In this document: positions 44,999 to 53,557 of the stretch, one piece after another
Position numbering within the stretch: position 1 is the stretch's first letter
How the letters are laid out: the number at the start of each line of letters is the position of its first letter
NCBI GenBank assembly: GCA_934216615.1
Contig: CAKQCB010000005.1
Location: 1 to 64,000 of the forward strand
Source: an uncultured Anaerolineae bacterium
Lineage (GTDB): Bacteria > Chloroflexota > Anaerolineae > Aggregatilineales > Phototrophicaceae
Reading direction: 5' to 3'
DNA: 64,000 nucleotides
Notes under the pieces: model-generated
Told to the model about the DNA's origin: nothing
Databases searched by the model: none
The model's input: the letters and a program-made list of their open reading frames with translations, nothing else
Made by a program: the position numbers and the translations under genes

Positions 44999-47554
44999 TT
45001 AACTGCGTAGTTTTGCGTCGAGTTCGCGCCCGCTCAACTTGACGATTTTCTCTTGCACCTTCGCCACTTCTTGATCGGTCAAGGTGCGGTCATTGGTTTG
45101 ATAGGTCAAACTGTAGGCGAGGCTCTTATGCCCTTCAGGGATCGAGTTGCCACGGTACACATCAAACAGCGAAACGGCCTTGAGCAAGGCACCGCCCGCT
45201 TTGCGAATTACCGCTTCAACGGCGGCGGCATCGACATCTTCTTTCACCACCAGCGCGATATCTTGCAGAATCGGCGGGGTAGTGGGCAGTGCGGACGCCG
45301 TATGTAAAGGATCGACGTGAGCCAACAGCGCATCCAGATCAAACTCTGCCGCGAGCAAGGTCAAGTCATCATCAAAGTCAAAAGCGCGGGCAACCAGCGG
45401 ATGCACTTCGCCAAATACCCCCATCGCTTTGCCTTGAATGTGCAGTTCAGCCGAACGTCCCGGGTGAAAACTGCTGTGATTCGCCCGTTGATAGCTCGCC
45501 CCTTGAATGTGCAATCCGCCGATCAAGCCTTCAACCACGCCTTTTAAGTCGTAGAAATTGACGGCTTCATCATCGTTGCCCGCCCAATGAGCGCTCGTTC
45601 GAGGCCCTATCATCAAAACACCCAGGCGACGCGGTTCTTCAGGTAAGGCTTGCTCTTCGCGCCCCAGATAAATACTGCCGATTTCAAAGACCTGCTGACG
45701 GGTTTGGAAACGTGCATTGGCCTTCGCGTTATCTAGCAGGCTGGTCAACAGGCTGTGACGCATCACAACTTTATCCGGCGAAATCGGGTTGAGCAGTTCG
45801 ACATATTCGCCTGTCGCGATGCTGACAGCTTGCCCCGTTGGGGTCAATAACACTTCATGTTCACGGGTGGTCAAACGGTAGCTGATCTGTTCGCGCAGAC
45901 CGAGCGCGATCAGCACATCACGCGCTTTTTCTTCGCTCTCTAACGCTTCGTTGATCCATTGTTCGGGCATCATGTCGGCGATGATAGTATTAGGAATTTC
46001 ATCCAAACCATACACGCGCCCAATTTCTTCGATCAAGTCGGCTTGGCCGATGACCGAATCACTGCTGATGTCCAAGCGGTTTTCAGGCACATCGACACTC
46101 AGGACATTCCCTTTCACTTCGACCGTGAAACCTGCGCGACGCAGATACCCCGCCGCAACATCGGCATCCACTTCGATGCCCAAGATGCGTTGAATCTCGC
46201 TGGCTTTCAAATCAACGTGGACTTTTTCAGCAGGGTTTGGATACGAATCAATAATCCCTTCCGCGACCTGCCCGCCCCCTACTTGGCGCATCATCTCAAT
46301 GCCTTGTTGTAAGCCTAAAATCGCTTGGGCAGGGTGTACCCCACGGCTAAAACGGGTACCGGCATCGGTGAAGGCTTTTTGAGAGTGCATGGTTTGGCGC
46401 ACATTGATGAAGTTCCAGTTCGCCGCTTCTAACAGCACGTTGGTGCTATTCGCGTCGATCTCGGTATCCGCCCCGCCAATAATCCCGCCGATGCTCAACA
46501 CACCTTCCGTATCACAGACGAGGATATTGTGAGGTTCTAAAACACGTTTGACTTGATCGAGCGTTTCAAGCGTTTCGCCCTCTTTCGGTAAACGGGTGAT
46601 GATCGTCGGAACGCCCCCATTCACCCGCGCTTTGAGCTTGTCGTAGTCAAAGGCGTGGAGCGGTTGCCCCATCTCAAACATCACGTAGTTGGTCACATCC
46701 ACGATGTTATTGATCGGACGCTGGCCGACCAACTGTAAACGGCGCTGAATCCATTCGGGTGAGTCCTGAATCTTGGTATCACGCAGTAACGCCAACGTGA
46801 AACGAGGGTTCAGCGACGGCTCTTGAATGTCGATCTTGACTTGTCCCTCAATGGGCGCACCTTCAGCCAACACGTTATAGCGAATTTCGCGCAGAGGTTT
46901 ATCCAACAACGCCGCGATTTCCCGCGCCACGCCAAACACGCTGTAACAACGGGCGAGGTTGGGCGTGAGTTCGATTTCAAGCACCACGTCGCCCAACACA
47001 TCCACGATGGGCGTCCCCGCGGGAAAGCCCGGGTTGACCTTCATCAAGATGATGCCGTCGTGATCTTCAGACAAGCCAAGTTCATAAGCCGAACACACCA
47101 TGCTTTTGTTGGGGATGCCCCGCAAGGCTTTCTCTTTCAAAATCATGCGTTTCGGGGTTTCGCTGTGTCCGTCCCATACTTCAGCGCCTTCTTTCGCGAA
47201 GGCCGTCCATAATGGAGGGTCAAGCGGGCCTTGATCTTTATAGCTCAACAAGTTGGGCGCGCCCGTCACACATTGTTCCAGTTCAGCCCCGCCGTAATCG
47301 ACCATCGCCAACACCAGACGATCCGCGTCGGGGTGCGCCTTCACTTCTTTGATCACCCCTAACACCAACTTTTCGCGATCCCATACCAAATGATCGGACT
47401 TGGGATAGCGCAAGCCTTCAACCATCGTTTGAGGCAGGCCGTAATAAATGATATGTCCCACTTCTAGACCAGCCGCAGTCAGCTTTTCCGCTAACAGCTC
47501 GACGGGGATATCAATATCGACAAATTCTTTTAACCATGACACTGGGATTAACAT
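44999..47554 (-). CDS. pheT: Phenylalanine-tRNA ligase beta subunit
   Basis: 851 residues, full length. It opens MLIPVSWLKEFVDIDIPVELLA with a tRNA-binding (EMAP-like) domain in the first ~190 residues. B3/B4 editing domain, B5 domain (KVHVDLKASEIQRILG...) and C-terminal ferredoxin-fold anticodon domain (FDVYRGNSIPEGHKSLAYSLTYQ) follow. Together with PheS it charges tRNA-Phe as an (alpha-beta)2 enzyme. Its ATG lies 40 bases after pheS. The operon is controlled by the T-box leader at 48654-48945. Confidence 0.97.
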   Translation of the reverse strand: MLIPVSWLKEFVDIDIPVELLAEKLTAAGLEVGHIIYYGLPQTMVEGLRYPKSDHLVWDREKLVLGVIKEVKAHPDADRLVLAMVDYGGAELEQCVTGAPNLLSYKDQGPLDPPLWTAFAKEGAEVWDGHSETPKRMILKEKALRGIPNKSMVCSAYELGLSEDHDGIILMKVNPGFPAGTPIVDVLGDVVLEIELTPNLARCYSVFGVAREIAALLDKPLREIRYNVLAEGAPIEGQVKIDIQEPSLNPRFTLALLRDTKIQDSPEWIQRRLQLVGQRPINNIVDVTNYVMFEMGQPLHAFDYDKLKARVNGGVPTIITRLPKEGETLETLDQVKRVLEPHNILVCDTEGVLSIGGIIGGADTEIDANSTNVLLEAANWNFINVRQTMHSQKAFTDAGTRFSRGVHPAQAILGLQQGIEMMRQVGGGQVAEGIIDSYPNPAEKVHVDLKASEIQRILGIEVDADVAAGYLRRAGFTVEVKGNVLSVDVPENRLDISSDSVIGQADLIEEIGRVYGLDEIPNTIIADMMPEQWINEALESEEKARDVLIALGLREQISYRLTTREHEVLLTPTGQAVSIATGEYVELLNPISPDKVVMRHSLLTSLLDNAKANARFQTRQQVFEIGSIYLGREEQALPEEPRRLGVLMIGPRTSAHWAGNDDEAVNFYDLKGVVEGLIGGLHIQGASYQRANHSSFHPGRSAELHIQGKAMGVFGEVHPLVARAFDFDDDLTLLAAEFDLDALLAHVDPLHTASALPTTPPILQDIALVVKEDVDAAAVEAVIRKAGGALLKAVSLFDVYRGNSIPEGHKSLAYSLTYQTNDRTLTDQEVAKVQEKIVKLSGRELDAKLRS

Positions 47555-47594
47555 GGGTCGTTTGTTCTCCTGATTTAACTGTAACGATCTGAAA

Positions 47595-48629
47595 CTAGAA
47601 TTGTTCTAAGAAACGCAGATCGTTTCCCCAGAAGTAGCGAATATCTTCAATGCCATGTTTCAACATGGTGATGCGTTCCGGCCCCATCCCGAAGGCAAAC
47701 CCGCTCCACTTTTCGGGATCATAGCCCCCGTTGCGTAAAACCGTTGGGTGGATCATTCCGCTTCCGGCGATTTCTAACCAACCGCTGTGCTTACAAATGC
47801 GACAGCCTTGCCCACCGCACAAGAAACATTCAACATCCACTTCCATGCTCGGTTCGGTGAAGGGGAAATAAGATGAACGGAAACGCACGCCTGCATTCTT
47901 CCCAAACATCGACTTTGCGAATTCGGCAACTGTGCCTTTCAAGTCGGTCATGGTGATGTTGTGACCGATGGCGATCCCTTCCACCTGATGGAATTGGATT
48001 TCACTGCGCGCCGTGATCGGCTCAAAACGGTAGCACATGCCGGGCAAAATCACGCGGATCGGCTTCGTCCCGTTGTCCCCAAGTTCGTGCATCGCCCGAA
48101 TTTGGCCTGGGGATGTATGCGTGCGCAGAATCACATTGGGTTTGGTGGTGTAGAACGTGTCTTGCATATCCCGCGCCGGGTGATGTGGCGGAATATTCAA
48201 CAACGTGAAGTTGGTGTCATCATCTTCAACATCACGACTGCGGTAGACGTGGAAGCCCATCCGCGCCCAAATTTGATAAAACTCACGCAGGGTTTGGGTC
48301 GATGGGTGTAACCCACCTTTGCTCCGTGTACGGCCGGGCAGGGTGACATCAATTTGCCCTTCTTCCAAATCTTGCGCCAGCTCCTGATTACTGATCACCT
48401 GTTCTTGTTGCGCGTAGGCGGTTTCAAGCGCAGTTTTGATCTCGTTGGCTCGTTTGCCAAACGCCGCCCGTTCTTCTTTGGGAATCGCGCCCACACTTCG
48501 GACGAGTTCCGTCACTTGCCCCTTTTTGCCAAGATATTTCAATTCCCATTCGCGCAAGCTGGCGCTATCCGAAATGGTGGATAGTTCCGCTTGGGCTGTG
48601 GTCAAGATACTTTCAAGACGGTCTAACAT
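47595..48629 (-). CDS. pheS: Phenylalanine-tRNA ligase alpha subunit
   Basis: 344 residues. The N-terminal coiled coil (LESILTTAQAELSTIS...) is followed by the class II catalytic core. This includes GRTRSKGGLHPSTQTLREF, HHPARDMQDTFY (motif 1/2 region), RTHTSPGQIRAM, RFEPITARSEIQFHQVEG (motif 2), and GMGPERITMLKHGIEDIR (motif 3). It contains the active site for Phe-tRNA synthesis. ATG 48629 is chosen because GAGGAG lies 5 bases upstream. An upstream TTG is unlikely. Confidence 0.97.
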   Translation of the reverse strand: MLDRLESILTTAQAELSTISDSASLREWELKYLGKKGQVTELVRSVGAIPKEERAAFGKRANEIKTALETAYAQQEQVISNQELAQDLEEGQIDVTLPGRTRSKGGLHPSTQTLREFYQIWARMGFHVYRSRDVEDDDTNFTLLNIPPHHPARDMQDTFYTTKPNVILRTHTSPGQIRAMHELGDNGTKPIRVILPGMCYRFEPITARSEIQFHQVEGIAIGHNITMTDLKGTVAEFAKSMFGKNAGVRFRSSYFPFTEPSMEVDVECFLCGGQGCRICKHSGWLEIAGSGMIHPTVLRNGGYDPEKWSGFAFGMGPERITMLKHGIEDIRYFWGNDLRFLEQF

Positions 48630-48653
48630 CACACAGCTCCTCAACCAGACAAC

Positions 48654-48945
48654 AAAAAACGCCCGCGTCCACTAATTGCATTAGGGACGAGAGCGTTGTA
48701 TGTACAACTCCCGTGGTACCACCCTACTTGACCGTTTGAAGAATGTTCAAACTGTCCACTTAGGTTTTCCAGTCACGTTGGAAAAGACGGATCAGACTAC
48801 TGGTGCATCATGCACGTTCCCCTGTCAGCTCAAGAGCGAATTCCGCGAAGGCAACCTGCTGGGGCTTTCAGCCGACGACACCCAGCTCTCTGTAGGCGCT
48901 TTGTCTCGCGCACGATCTCTATCACAGCCTGTCATGTTCATTATG
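48654..48945 (-). promoter_or_regulatory. T-box riboswitch of pheST
   Basis: On the minus strand the conserved T-box AGGGTGGTACCACGGGA lies at 48709-48725. It is followed by a long terminator stem (CGCTCTCGTCC ... GGACGCGGGCG) and six T (complement of 48654-48659). Upstream, a Stem I-like region contains GGAATTC with a TTC (Phe UUC) specifier candidate at 48838-48840, and AGAGAGCTGGG of the distal stem. Uncharged tRNA-Phe would pair with UUC and UGGU in the T-box to form the antiterminator, so pheST is read when Phe-tRNA is low. Confidence 0.92.
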
Positions 48946-48969
48946 ATGAGAGGTCACGGATACTGTCAA
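48940..48969 (-). promoter_or_regulatory. Promoter of the T-box/pheST operon
   Basis: On the minus strand -35 TTGACA (complement 48964-48969) and -10 CATAAT (complement 48940-48945) are separated by 18 bases. The start would lie just before the T-box Stem I. Confidence 0.75.
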
Positions 48970-49000
48970 TACCCGTTTGTTTTTGAACGAGGACATAAAG

Positions 49001-49652
49001 TACACCTCACCTGCTGCGCTTCGCTTAGCTGTCCTCTCCGTGGGGAGAGGACATAAACGCATCAAGTCATTCACAGACAGGGCATGCCCCTACAAATAAT
49101 ATCCCCTTGTGTGACGTGATCTTTCTCGCCCTCTCCGTGGGGTGAGGTTGTAAGTACACCTCACCTGCTGCGCTTCGCTTAGCCGTCCTCTCCATGGGGA
49201 GAGGACATAAGCGCATCAAGTCATTCGCGGACAGGAGATGCCCCTACAAATAATATCCCTTGTGTGACGTGATCTTTCCCGCCCTCTCCGTGGGGAGGTT
49301 GTAAGTACACCTCACCTGCTGCGCTCCGCTTAGCCGTCCTCTCCGTAGGAAGAGGACATAAACGCATCAAGTCATTCACAGACAGAACATACCCCTACAA
49401 ATAATATCCCCATGTGTGACGTGATCTTTCCCGCCCTCTCCGTGGGGAGAGGGCACGACCCTGTCGGGGTGAGGTTGTAAGTACACCTCACCTGCTGCGC
49501 TTCGCTTAGCCGTCCTCTCCGTGGGGAGAGGACATAAACGCATCAAGTCATTCACAGACAGGGCATGCCCTTACAAGCAGTATCCCTAATGTGTGACGTG
49601 ATCTTTCCCGCCCTCTCCGTGGGGAGAGGGCACGACCCCGTCGGGGTGAGGT
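49001..49652 (+). repeat. Four tandem copies of a 150-176 bp repeat
   Basis: Units start at 49001, 49155, 49306 and 49482 and end near 49652. Each begins TACACCTCACCTGCTGCGCT, contains a CCTCTCCGTGGGGAGAGG-type hairpin (the unit 2 and 3 arms vary), ATCAAGTCATTC, a CCCCTACAAATAATATCCC segment (changed in unit 4), GTGACGTGATCTTT, then CCCTCTCCGTGG again. Units 3 and 4 are longer because they keep an extra piece GAGGGCACGACCC-GTCGGGGTGAGG, which is itself a small hairpin. The array lies between the T-box promoter and an HTH gene. No open frame is maintained across units. Confidence 0.9.
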
Positions 49653-49858
49653 GCCCTTGAAAAGAACGGCACGCTCTTTTTCGCCGTCGGGGTGTGGGAC
49701 TTTTACCCCAACTTGACTTTTATATCCCCAAACATGATATAATGACCTTTAATGACCCTTTTGAACCTGTAAAAAGTAGTAAAAAGAGGCAAATGTCGCT
49801 TGACACGTTTTTAAACCCGTGATATTCTCTAGTCTGATTTATGGAAGGTGTGTTTCTA
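49653..49858. other. Upstream region of the HTH gene
   Basis: No gene. It carries two promoter-like signals: TTGACT (49713-49718) with TATAAT (49738-49743), spacing 19, and TTGACA (49800-49805) with TATTCT (49823-49828), spacing 17. The second is the better fit for the HTH gene that starts at 49859. Confidence 0.6.
49800..49828 (+). promoter_or_regulatory. Promoter of the excisionase-like HTH gene
   Basis: TTGACA, 17-base spacer, TATTCT. The predicted start is about 7 bases downstream and still upstream of GGAAGG, the ribosome site of the gene at 49859. Confidence 0.7.
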
Positions 49859-50077
49859 ATGACAACTCTCAAACCACGCATTGAACCAGGTGCGGTTTAT
49901 TCTCGCCAAGAAGCTGCAGAAGCGCTGGGCATCAGCCTCAGCACACTGAAACGACTGGTGAAAAACGGCCACCTGCGCATCAGCAAACCGAATGGGATGC
50001 GGCGTGTGTTCATTACGGGTGAGAGTATTCTCGCTATGCTCAACGCTACTCAAGTAGAACAAGAGCGCGGCGCTTAG
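49859..50077 (+). CDS. Excisionase-like helix-turn-helix protein
   Basis: 72 residues, a single winged helix of the excisionase/MerR-like type: YSRQEAAEALGISLSTLKRLVKNGHLRISKPNGMRRVFITGESI. Such proteins bind DNA as excisionases or plasmid/phage regulators. ATG 49859 is chosen with GGAAGG upstream. An earlier ATG at 49841 would be only a few bases after the predicted transcription start. No integrase is present nearby, so it is best called a small DNA-binding protein of an accessory region. Confidence 0.7.
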   Translation: MTTLKPRIEPGAVYSRQEAAEALGISLSTLKRLVKNGHLRISKPNGMRRVFITGESILAMLNATQVEQERGA

Positions 50078-50136
50078 AAATGCCATCATTGTCGTTCACC
50101 GCCGGGTTTAAACTCGGTTTATCAGGAGGTTATGAG

Positions 50137-50466
50137 ATGAATTTGCCATTTGACCGTATGCGTATTACGCCCAGCACCGACGCTGTTAAAGCCGTCGCTG
50201 TCCCGCGTAACGCCGTCGTGTCTCCCGCGCCGGTGAGCGCGAATGGCTGGTTTACGCTCATCACTGCTGGTAATGGGTATGACTTAGCGTATGGTATGGG
50301 CGTATTGGGCCTCATTGTCGAACCCGATCTCGGCATAGTCAATGATCCCGATAGCGGAATTCTCAGTCGTTTTGGAACAAATAACACGTTTGCCGCAAAT
50401 GGCAGTGCACGTTTCGAAAAAGAAATAACCGGACAGTCTTACGAGAGGAGAGATAGGCCTATTTAG
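50137..50466 (+). CDS. Small protein of unknown function
   Basis: 109 residues, start ATG 50137 with a very strong ribosome site GGAGG 7 bases upstream. The sequence (MNLPFDRMRITPSTD..., later GNGYDLAYGMGVLGLIVEPDLGIVNDPDSG) matches nothing recognised. No signal peptide or clear helix. It ends in a long terminator at 50501-50543 and is probably co-transcribed with the HTH gene. In DNA context it belongs to an accessory region. Confidence 0.55.
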   Translation: MNLPFDRMRITPSTDAVKAVAVPRNAVVSPAPVSANGWFTLITAGNGYDLAYGMGVLGLIVEPDLGIVNDPDSGILSRFGTNNTFAANGSARFEKEITGQSYERRDRPI

Positions 50467-50500
50467 TGCCCATCGATCCCCCTCCCCCTTTTGGGTGATT

Positions 50501-50543
50501 AGAGCGTGAGACTGTAAGCGACAAGTCTCACGCTCTTTTTTTT
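50501..50543 (+). terminator. Terminator of the HTH/small-protein unit
   Basis: Perfect 13-bp stem AGAGCGTGAGACT/AGTCTCACGCTCT (50501-50513 and 50524-50536) with a 10-base loop, followed by eight T. Confidence 0.95.
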
Positions 50544-50566
50544 ACTTTCGGCTTGCGAGGTTTAGC

Positions 50567-50818
50567 ATGACGTTACACACCGATCTCCAATTGCTCTACA
50601 GTGATACTCGGCTCGACGCGGTACTTGAGGCACTGGACACCCTGCATAGTGCAGCTTCTGAAGGCACATTGTCGCAGGCGACCACCCTCACCGAAACCGA
50701 GCTGAAAGGCTGGTTGATTGACTTGATTTATACAGCGAGAGAGACGCTTGTAGAAATCGACAGTCACCACCAAGTAGAGCAAGAGCCAGCGTTATCGTTG
50801 GTTCGAAAAACGTCCTAA
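50567..50818 (+). CDS. Small helical protein of unknown function
   Basis: 83 residues, ATG 50567 with GAGG 6 bases upstream. Predicted mostly helical and acidic (LYSDTRLDAVLEALDTLH; ELKGWLIDLIYTARETLVEI). No known domain. It lies just after the terminator of the HTH unit, so it needs its own promoter, not obvious here. Its size, position and lack of homologues recognised suggest an accessory-region gene. Confidence 0.5.
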   Translation: MTLHTDLQLLYSDTRLDAVLEALDTLHSAASEGTLSQATTLTETELKGWLIDLIYTARETLVEIDSHHQVEQEPALSLVRKTS

Positions 50819-50938
50819 GGGTCAGTCGGGAACTGTTGAAAAACAGCTCGAAGCAGTTCAGCGCCAACCGAATGTAGTGCAGAAACAATCACACTTTAAA
50901 AAACAAATAACCCGATGGTCATTTTCAAGGAGACCCAA

Positions 50939-51097
50939 ATGTTTACCAGTTACGAATTCTTGCTTGCGCAAGAAAAACAACGAGAAGCAGAACGCCAAGC
51001 TAACAAACACCGCATGGAAAAACGATCTGCACGGCACAACGCCCAAGCCGCAAAAAAGACGGCGTTAAAACTCGCGAAGCTCATCCCTCTGTTTTAG
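50939..51097 (+). CDS. Small highly charged protein of unknown function
   Basis: 52 residues, ATG 50939 with AAGGAG 6 bases upstream. Very charged and helical (LAQEKQREAERQANKHRMEKRSARHNAQAAKKTALKLAKLIPLF), like a short coiled coil or RNA-binding peptide. No domain recognised. Support comes only from the strong ribosome site and its place in a series of short genes. Confidence 0.45.
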   Translation: MFTSYEFLLAQEKQREAERQANKHRMEKRSARHNAQAAKKTALKLAKLIPLF

Positions 51098-51568
51098 GAT
51101 GAACGTCGCAAAAATCGAACGATAATGGGGAGTCGTCAAACAAGACACTTCCCAAAGCATGAAAAGGAAGACATGTATGCGTGCTCGACAAGATAAAAGC
51201 GATGGTCCACAAGAATATTTTTGGATAAACGCAGCGCTTCATGCCATCCGCCTCAATCCCGCCTGTTGGGAGAAAGGAGGGTTGGCGATGAAGACCACAA
51301 CCCTCGATAAACAGGAAGTATTTTCGGCATTTTTTGGGTGAGTTTTATTGGAACCGAGTAGCTGAGCTGCTCAAAAGCAAACTGGATATTTTTAACGGTC
51401 TGTGTTTTAGCGGAATAGATTGAATAAACAGCATCAATCAATGGCAGTATTACAAGGGAAGGATACAAGACGGTTTATCATTCCCTTTCGATATAGATCA
51501 TCATCAGGTCAAAGCGCGTGAAAAACTTAGATATTCCTCAACCCCTAGATGAACATCTGGGATATTAG
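51098..51568. other. Region with weak short frames in the accessory island
   Basis: A frame at 51177-51341 (54 residues; MRARQDKSDGPQEYFWINAALHAIRLN...) is preceded by AAGG 9 bases upstream, but the peptide is not recognised. No other signal is seen. Confidence 0.35.
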
Positions 51569-51623
51569 AAGGTGAAAACGTGTTTGCGACAAGCAGACCT
51601 TGAGCGCCACGTTTTCACTTTCT
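51569..51623 (+). terminator. Long hairpin after the small-ORF region
   Basis: Perfect 11-bp stem GTGAAAACGTG/CACGTTTTCAC (51572-51582 and 51608-51618), extended by AAG/TTT with one G-U pair. The T-tract is only TTTCT, so it is a weaker terminator than others in the window. Confidence 0.6.
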
Positions 51624-51660
51624 ACCTTTGGTTAACGATTCTTAAAGTGACATTTAAGGT

Positions 51661-51690
51661 TTGACCTTTTCCATAACTTCTCTGTAATAA
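51661..51690 (+). promoter_or_regulatory. Promoter candidate of the HNH gene
   Basis: TTGACC (51661-51666), 18-base spacer, TAATAA (51685-51690). A second -10-like TATAAT sits at 51717-51722 without a good -35. TTTAAGGTTTG occurs at both 51654-51664 and 51724-51734, 70 bases apart. Confidence 0.45.
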
Positions 51691-51791
51691 AAAGTGCTTT
51701 AGAACAAATTTCCGTGTATAATTTTTAAGGTTTGCGCACTTTCATCCGAAATTGTGCAGAAAACATCTTGTAAAGAGCGAGAGGTGCAGTT

Positions 51792-52343
51792 GTGTTCAAC
51801 GTACCCAGTGCAGTACAAGGGCGCGTGCTTTTGTTAAATGGTAAAACGTGGGAACCTTTATCCATCATCACCGTTCCCCGCGCTATCAATTTATTGCTGG
51901 CAGAAAAAGCGATTGTCATTGAAGAGACCAATCAGTTTCTGCGCACAGTTCGCGACCGTTTCCCTATCCCATCGGTCATTGCTCTCAAAGTGTATGTCAA
52001 TGTCCCACGTCGCCAAGCGCATTGGAGTCGTCGTGGTGTGCTTGTGCGCGACAATTACACCTGTATTTATTGTGCCGCTCAACCCGGCTCGCTGTTTAAA
52101 GGGAAAGCCCTCATTAAAAGTGATTTCACCGTCGATCACATCATCCCCAAATCGCGGGGCGGACGTGACCTGTGGGGGAATACGGCCTGCGCCTGTTACC
52201 ATTGTAACCATCGTAAAGGTGACCGCCTGCCGAATGAGGCGGGGATGAGACTGGCGTGGGAACCTAAAACACCGAGGACCAGTTATTTGGTGGTTGCCAT
52301 TGGCAGCGGGCTTGATAGTTGGAAACGCTATATAGAATATTAA
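51792..52343 (+). CDS. HNH endonuclease
   Basis: 183 residues. The HNH core is RRGVLVRDNYTCIYC ... FTVDHIIPKSRGG ... NTACACYHCNHRKGDR, giving C-x2-C zinc ligands, the DH of the active site, and the final N. The residues R-x4-RD-x-YTCxYC are usual for the subgroup. Start is GTG at 51792 with GAGG 7 bases upstream. Typical of standalone HNH nucleases found in many bacteria, often near mobile DNA. There is no methylase nearby. Confidence 0.9.
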   Translation: MFNVPSAVQGRVLLLNGKTWEPLSIITVPRAINLLLAEKAIVIEETNQFLRTVRDRFPIPSVIALKVYVNVPRRQAHWSRRGVLVRDNYTCIYCAAQPGSLFKGKALIKSDFTVDHIIPKSRGGRDLWGNTACACYHCNHRKGDRLPNEAGMRLAWEPKTPRTSYLVVAIGSGLDSWKRYIEY

Positions 52344-52513
52344 GCATCGGCGCTAGATCACCGATGCTTTTTTGTTTTATTCCCCATAAATAATTTTTTA
52401 GGCATAGTTTAGGTTCCTATGTCTATCTCTATTTCTGCGACATTTTTTTGAAACTAATCCTTTTTACGGGCGTATAGATACGCAATTATTCATTTATATT
52501 GCTGGAGCACGGA

Positions 52514-53548
52514 ATGAATCATCTCACCCCATCTCAATGGATGGTCACGACCCATAACCTCAAAAAATCTTATAAACGGTCGGGGAATGACCCCATTGTT
52601 GCTGTCAAAAACCTTGACATCCAAATCCATAAAGGCGAAATTTTCAGCCTACTTGGGCCAAACGGTGCGGGCAAAACCACATCCATTTCAATGATGTGTG
52701 GGCTTTTAGAGCCGAGTGAAGGGGATGCAGTCATCGGCGGTCACTCGATCACCAAAAACCCTCTCCAAGCGAAAGCACTACTCGGCATTGTTCCCCAAGA
52801 GATTGCGCTTTATGAAAGCCTGAGCGCACGTCAAAACCTTGAGTTTTTCGGCAAGATGCAGGGCAAAAGTGGCGCAGAGCTACGGAAGTTGGTTGACAGC
52901 GTCTTAGATTTTGTTGACCTGACCGACCGCCAAAAAGACAAAGTAGATACATTTTCAGGGGGGATGAAACGGCGCGTCAATATTGCTGTGGGCTTGTTAC
53001 ACCGTCCACAACTCATTTTTATGGACGAACCGACTGTGGGCATCGACCCGCAAAACCGTCGTCGTGTTTTAGATATGGTCTTACGCTTGCGCGACGAGAT
53101 GCAAATGACGGTGCTTTACACCTCACACTTGATGGAAGAAGTCCAAGAATTGAGCAACCGCGTCGCCATTATGGATCATGGTGAAGTGATTGCGATAGGC
53201 ACAGTAGGCGAACTCATCCAACGTATTGGCGAAGAAGATCGACTTATTTTTGATGTCGGCGAAGCGGTGATTTCAGAAACGGTTCTGAATCATCTCACGT
53301 CTTTGGACATGGCGATCACATCGGTGAACTATGAACCCAAAGTTCCCAAAACCGAAGAAGGCACAGAAAACAATCATCTTCCTCAACAGGGAAATATCGT
53401 TGTGCTCGCCAAACGCGGGCGACGCGCGCTTCCCCATCTCTTGAACAAACTGAATGAATCCAACATCGAAGTACAGTCTGTCGAAATCCGTGAACCTGAC
53501 CTTGAAGCGGTCTTCTTGAGCCTCACGGGCCGCGCGCTTCGCGATTAA
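52514..53548 (+). CDS. ABC-2 exporter ATP-binding protein
   Basis: 344 residues. Walker A GPNGAGKTTS, Q-loop region VPQEIALYESLS, signature FSGGMKRRV, Walker B LIFMDEPTVGID and H-loop SHLMEE are all intact. The C-terminal ~100 residues are the accessory extension seen in ABC-2 exporter ATPases (DrrA/CcmA type). ATG 52514 with GGAG 6 bases upstream. Precedes two permease genes by 10 bases, so the three make one exporter. Confidence 0.95.
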   Translation: MNHLTPSQWMVTTHNLKKSYKRSGNDPIVAVKNLDIQIHKGEIFSLLGPNGAGKTTSISMMCGLLEPSEGDAVIGGHSITKNPLQAKALLGIVPQEIALYESLSARQNLEFFGKMQGKSGAELRKLVDSVLDFVDLTDRQKDKVDTFSGGMKRRVNIAVGLLHRPQLIFMDEPTVGIDPQNRRRVLDMVLRLRDEMQMTVLYTSHLMEEVQELSNRVAIMDHGEVIAIGTVGELIQRIGEEDRLIFDVGEAVISETVLNHLTSLDMAITSVNYEPKVPKTEEGTENNHLPQQGNIVVLAKRGRRALPHLLNKLNESNIEVQSVEIREPDLEAVFLSLTGRALRD

Positions 53549-53557
53549 GGATCAGTC

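Noticed and set aside
48700..49056. Plus-strand open frame of 118 codons opposite the T-box leader
   Set aside because: It mirrors conserved RNA structure of the T-box region; no ribosome site and no protein-like composition.
49001..49652. CRISPR array
   Set aside because: Four repeats of 151-176 bp with internal hairpins and no short uniform repeats with unique spacers; no cas genes.
3144..50910. Similar AACARTCACACTTTA segments near 3161 and 50885
   Set aside because: Exact matches of about this length are expected by chance in a window this large.
49859..52343. Complete prophage or integrative element
   Set aside because: No integrase, structural or replication gene and no attachment repeats could be seen.
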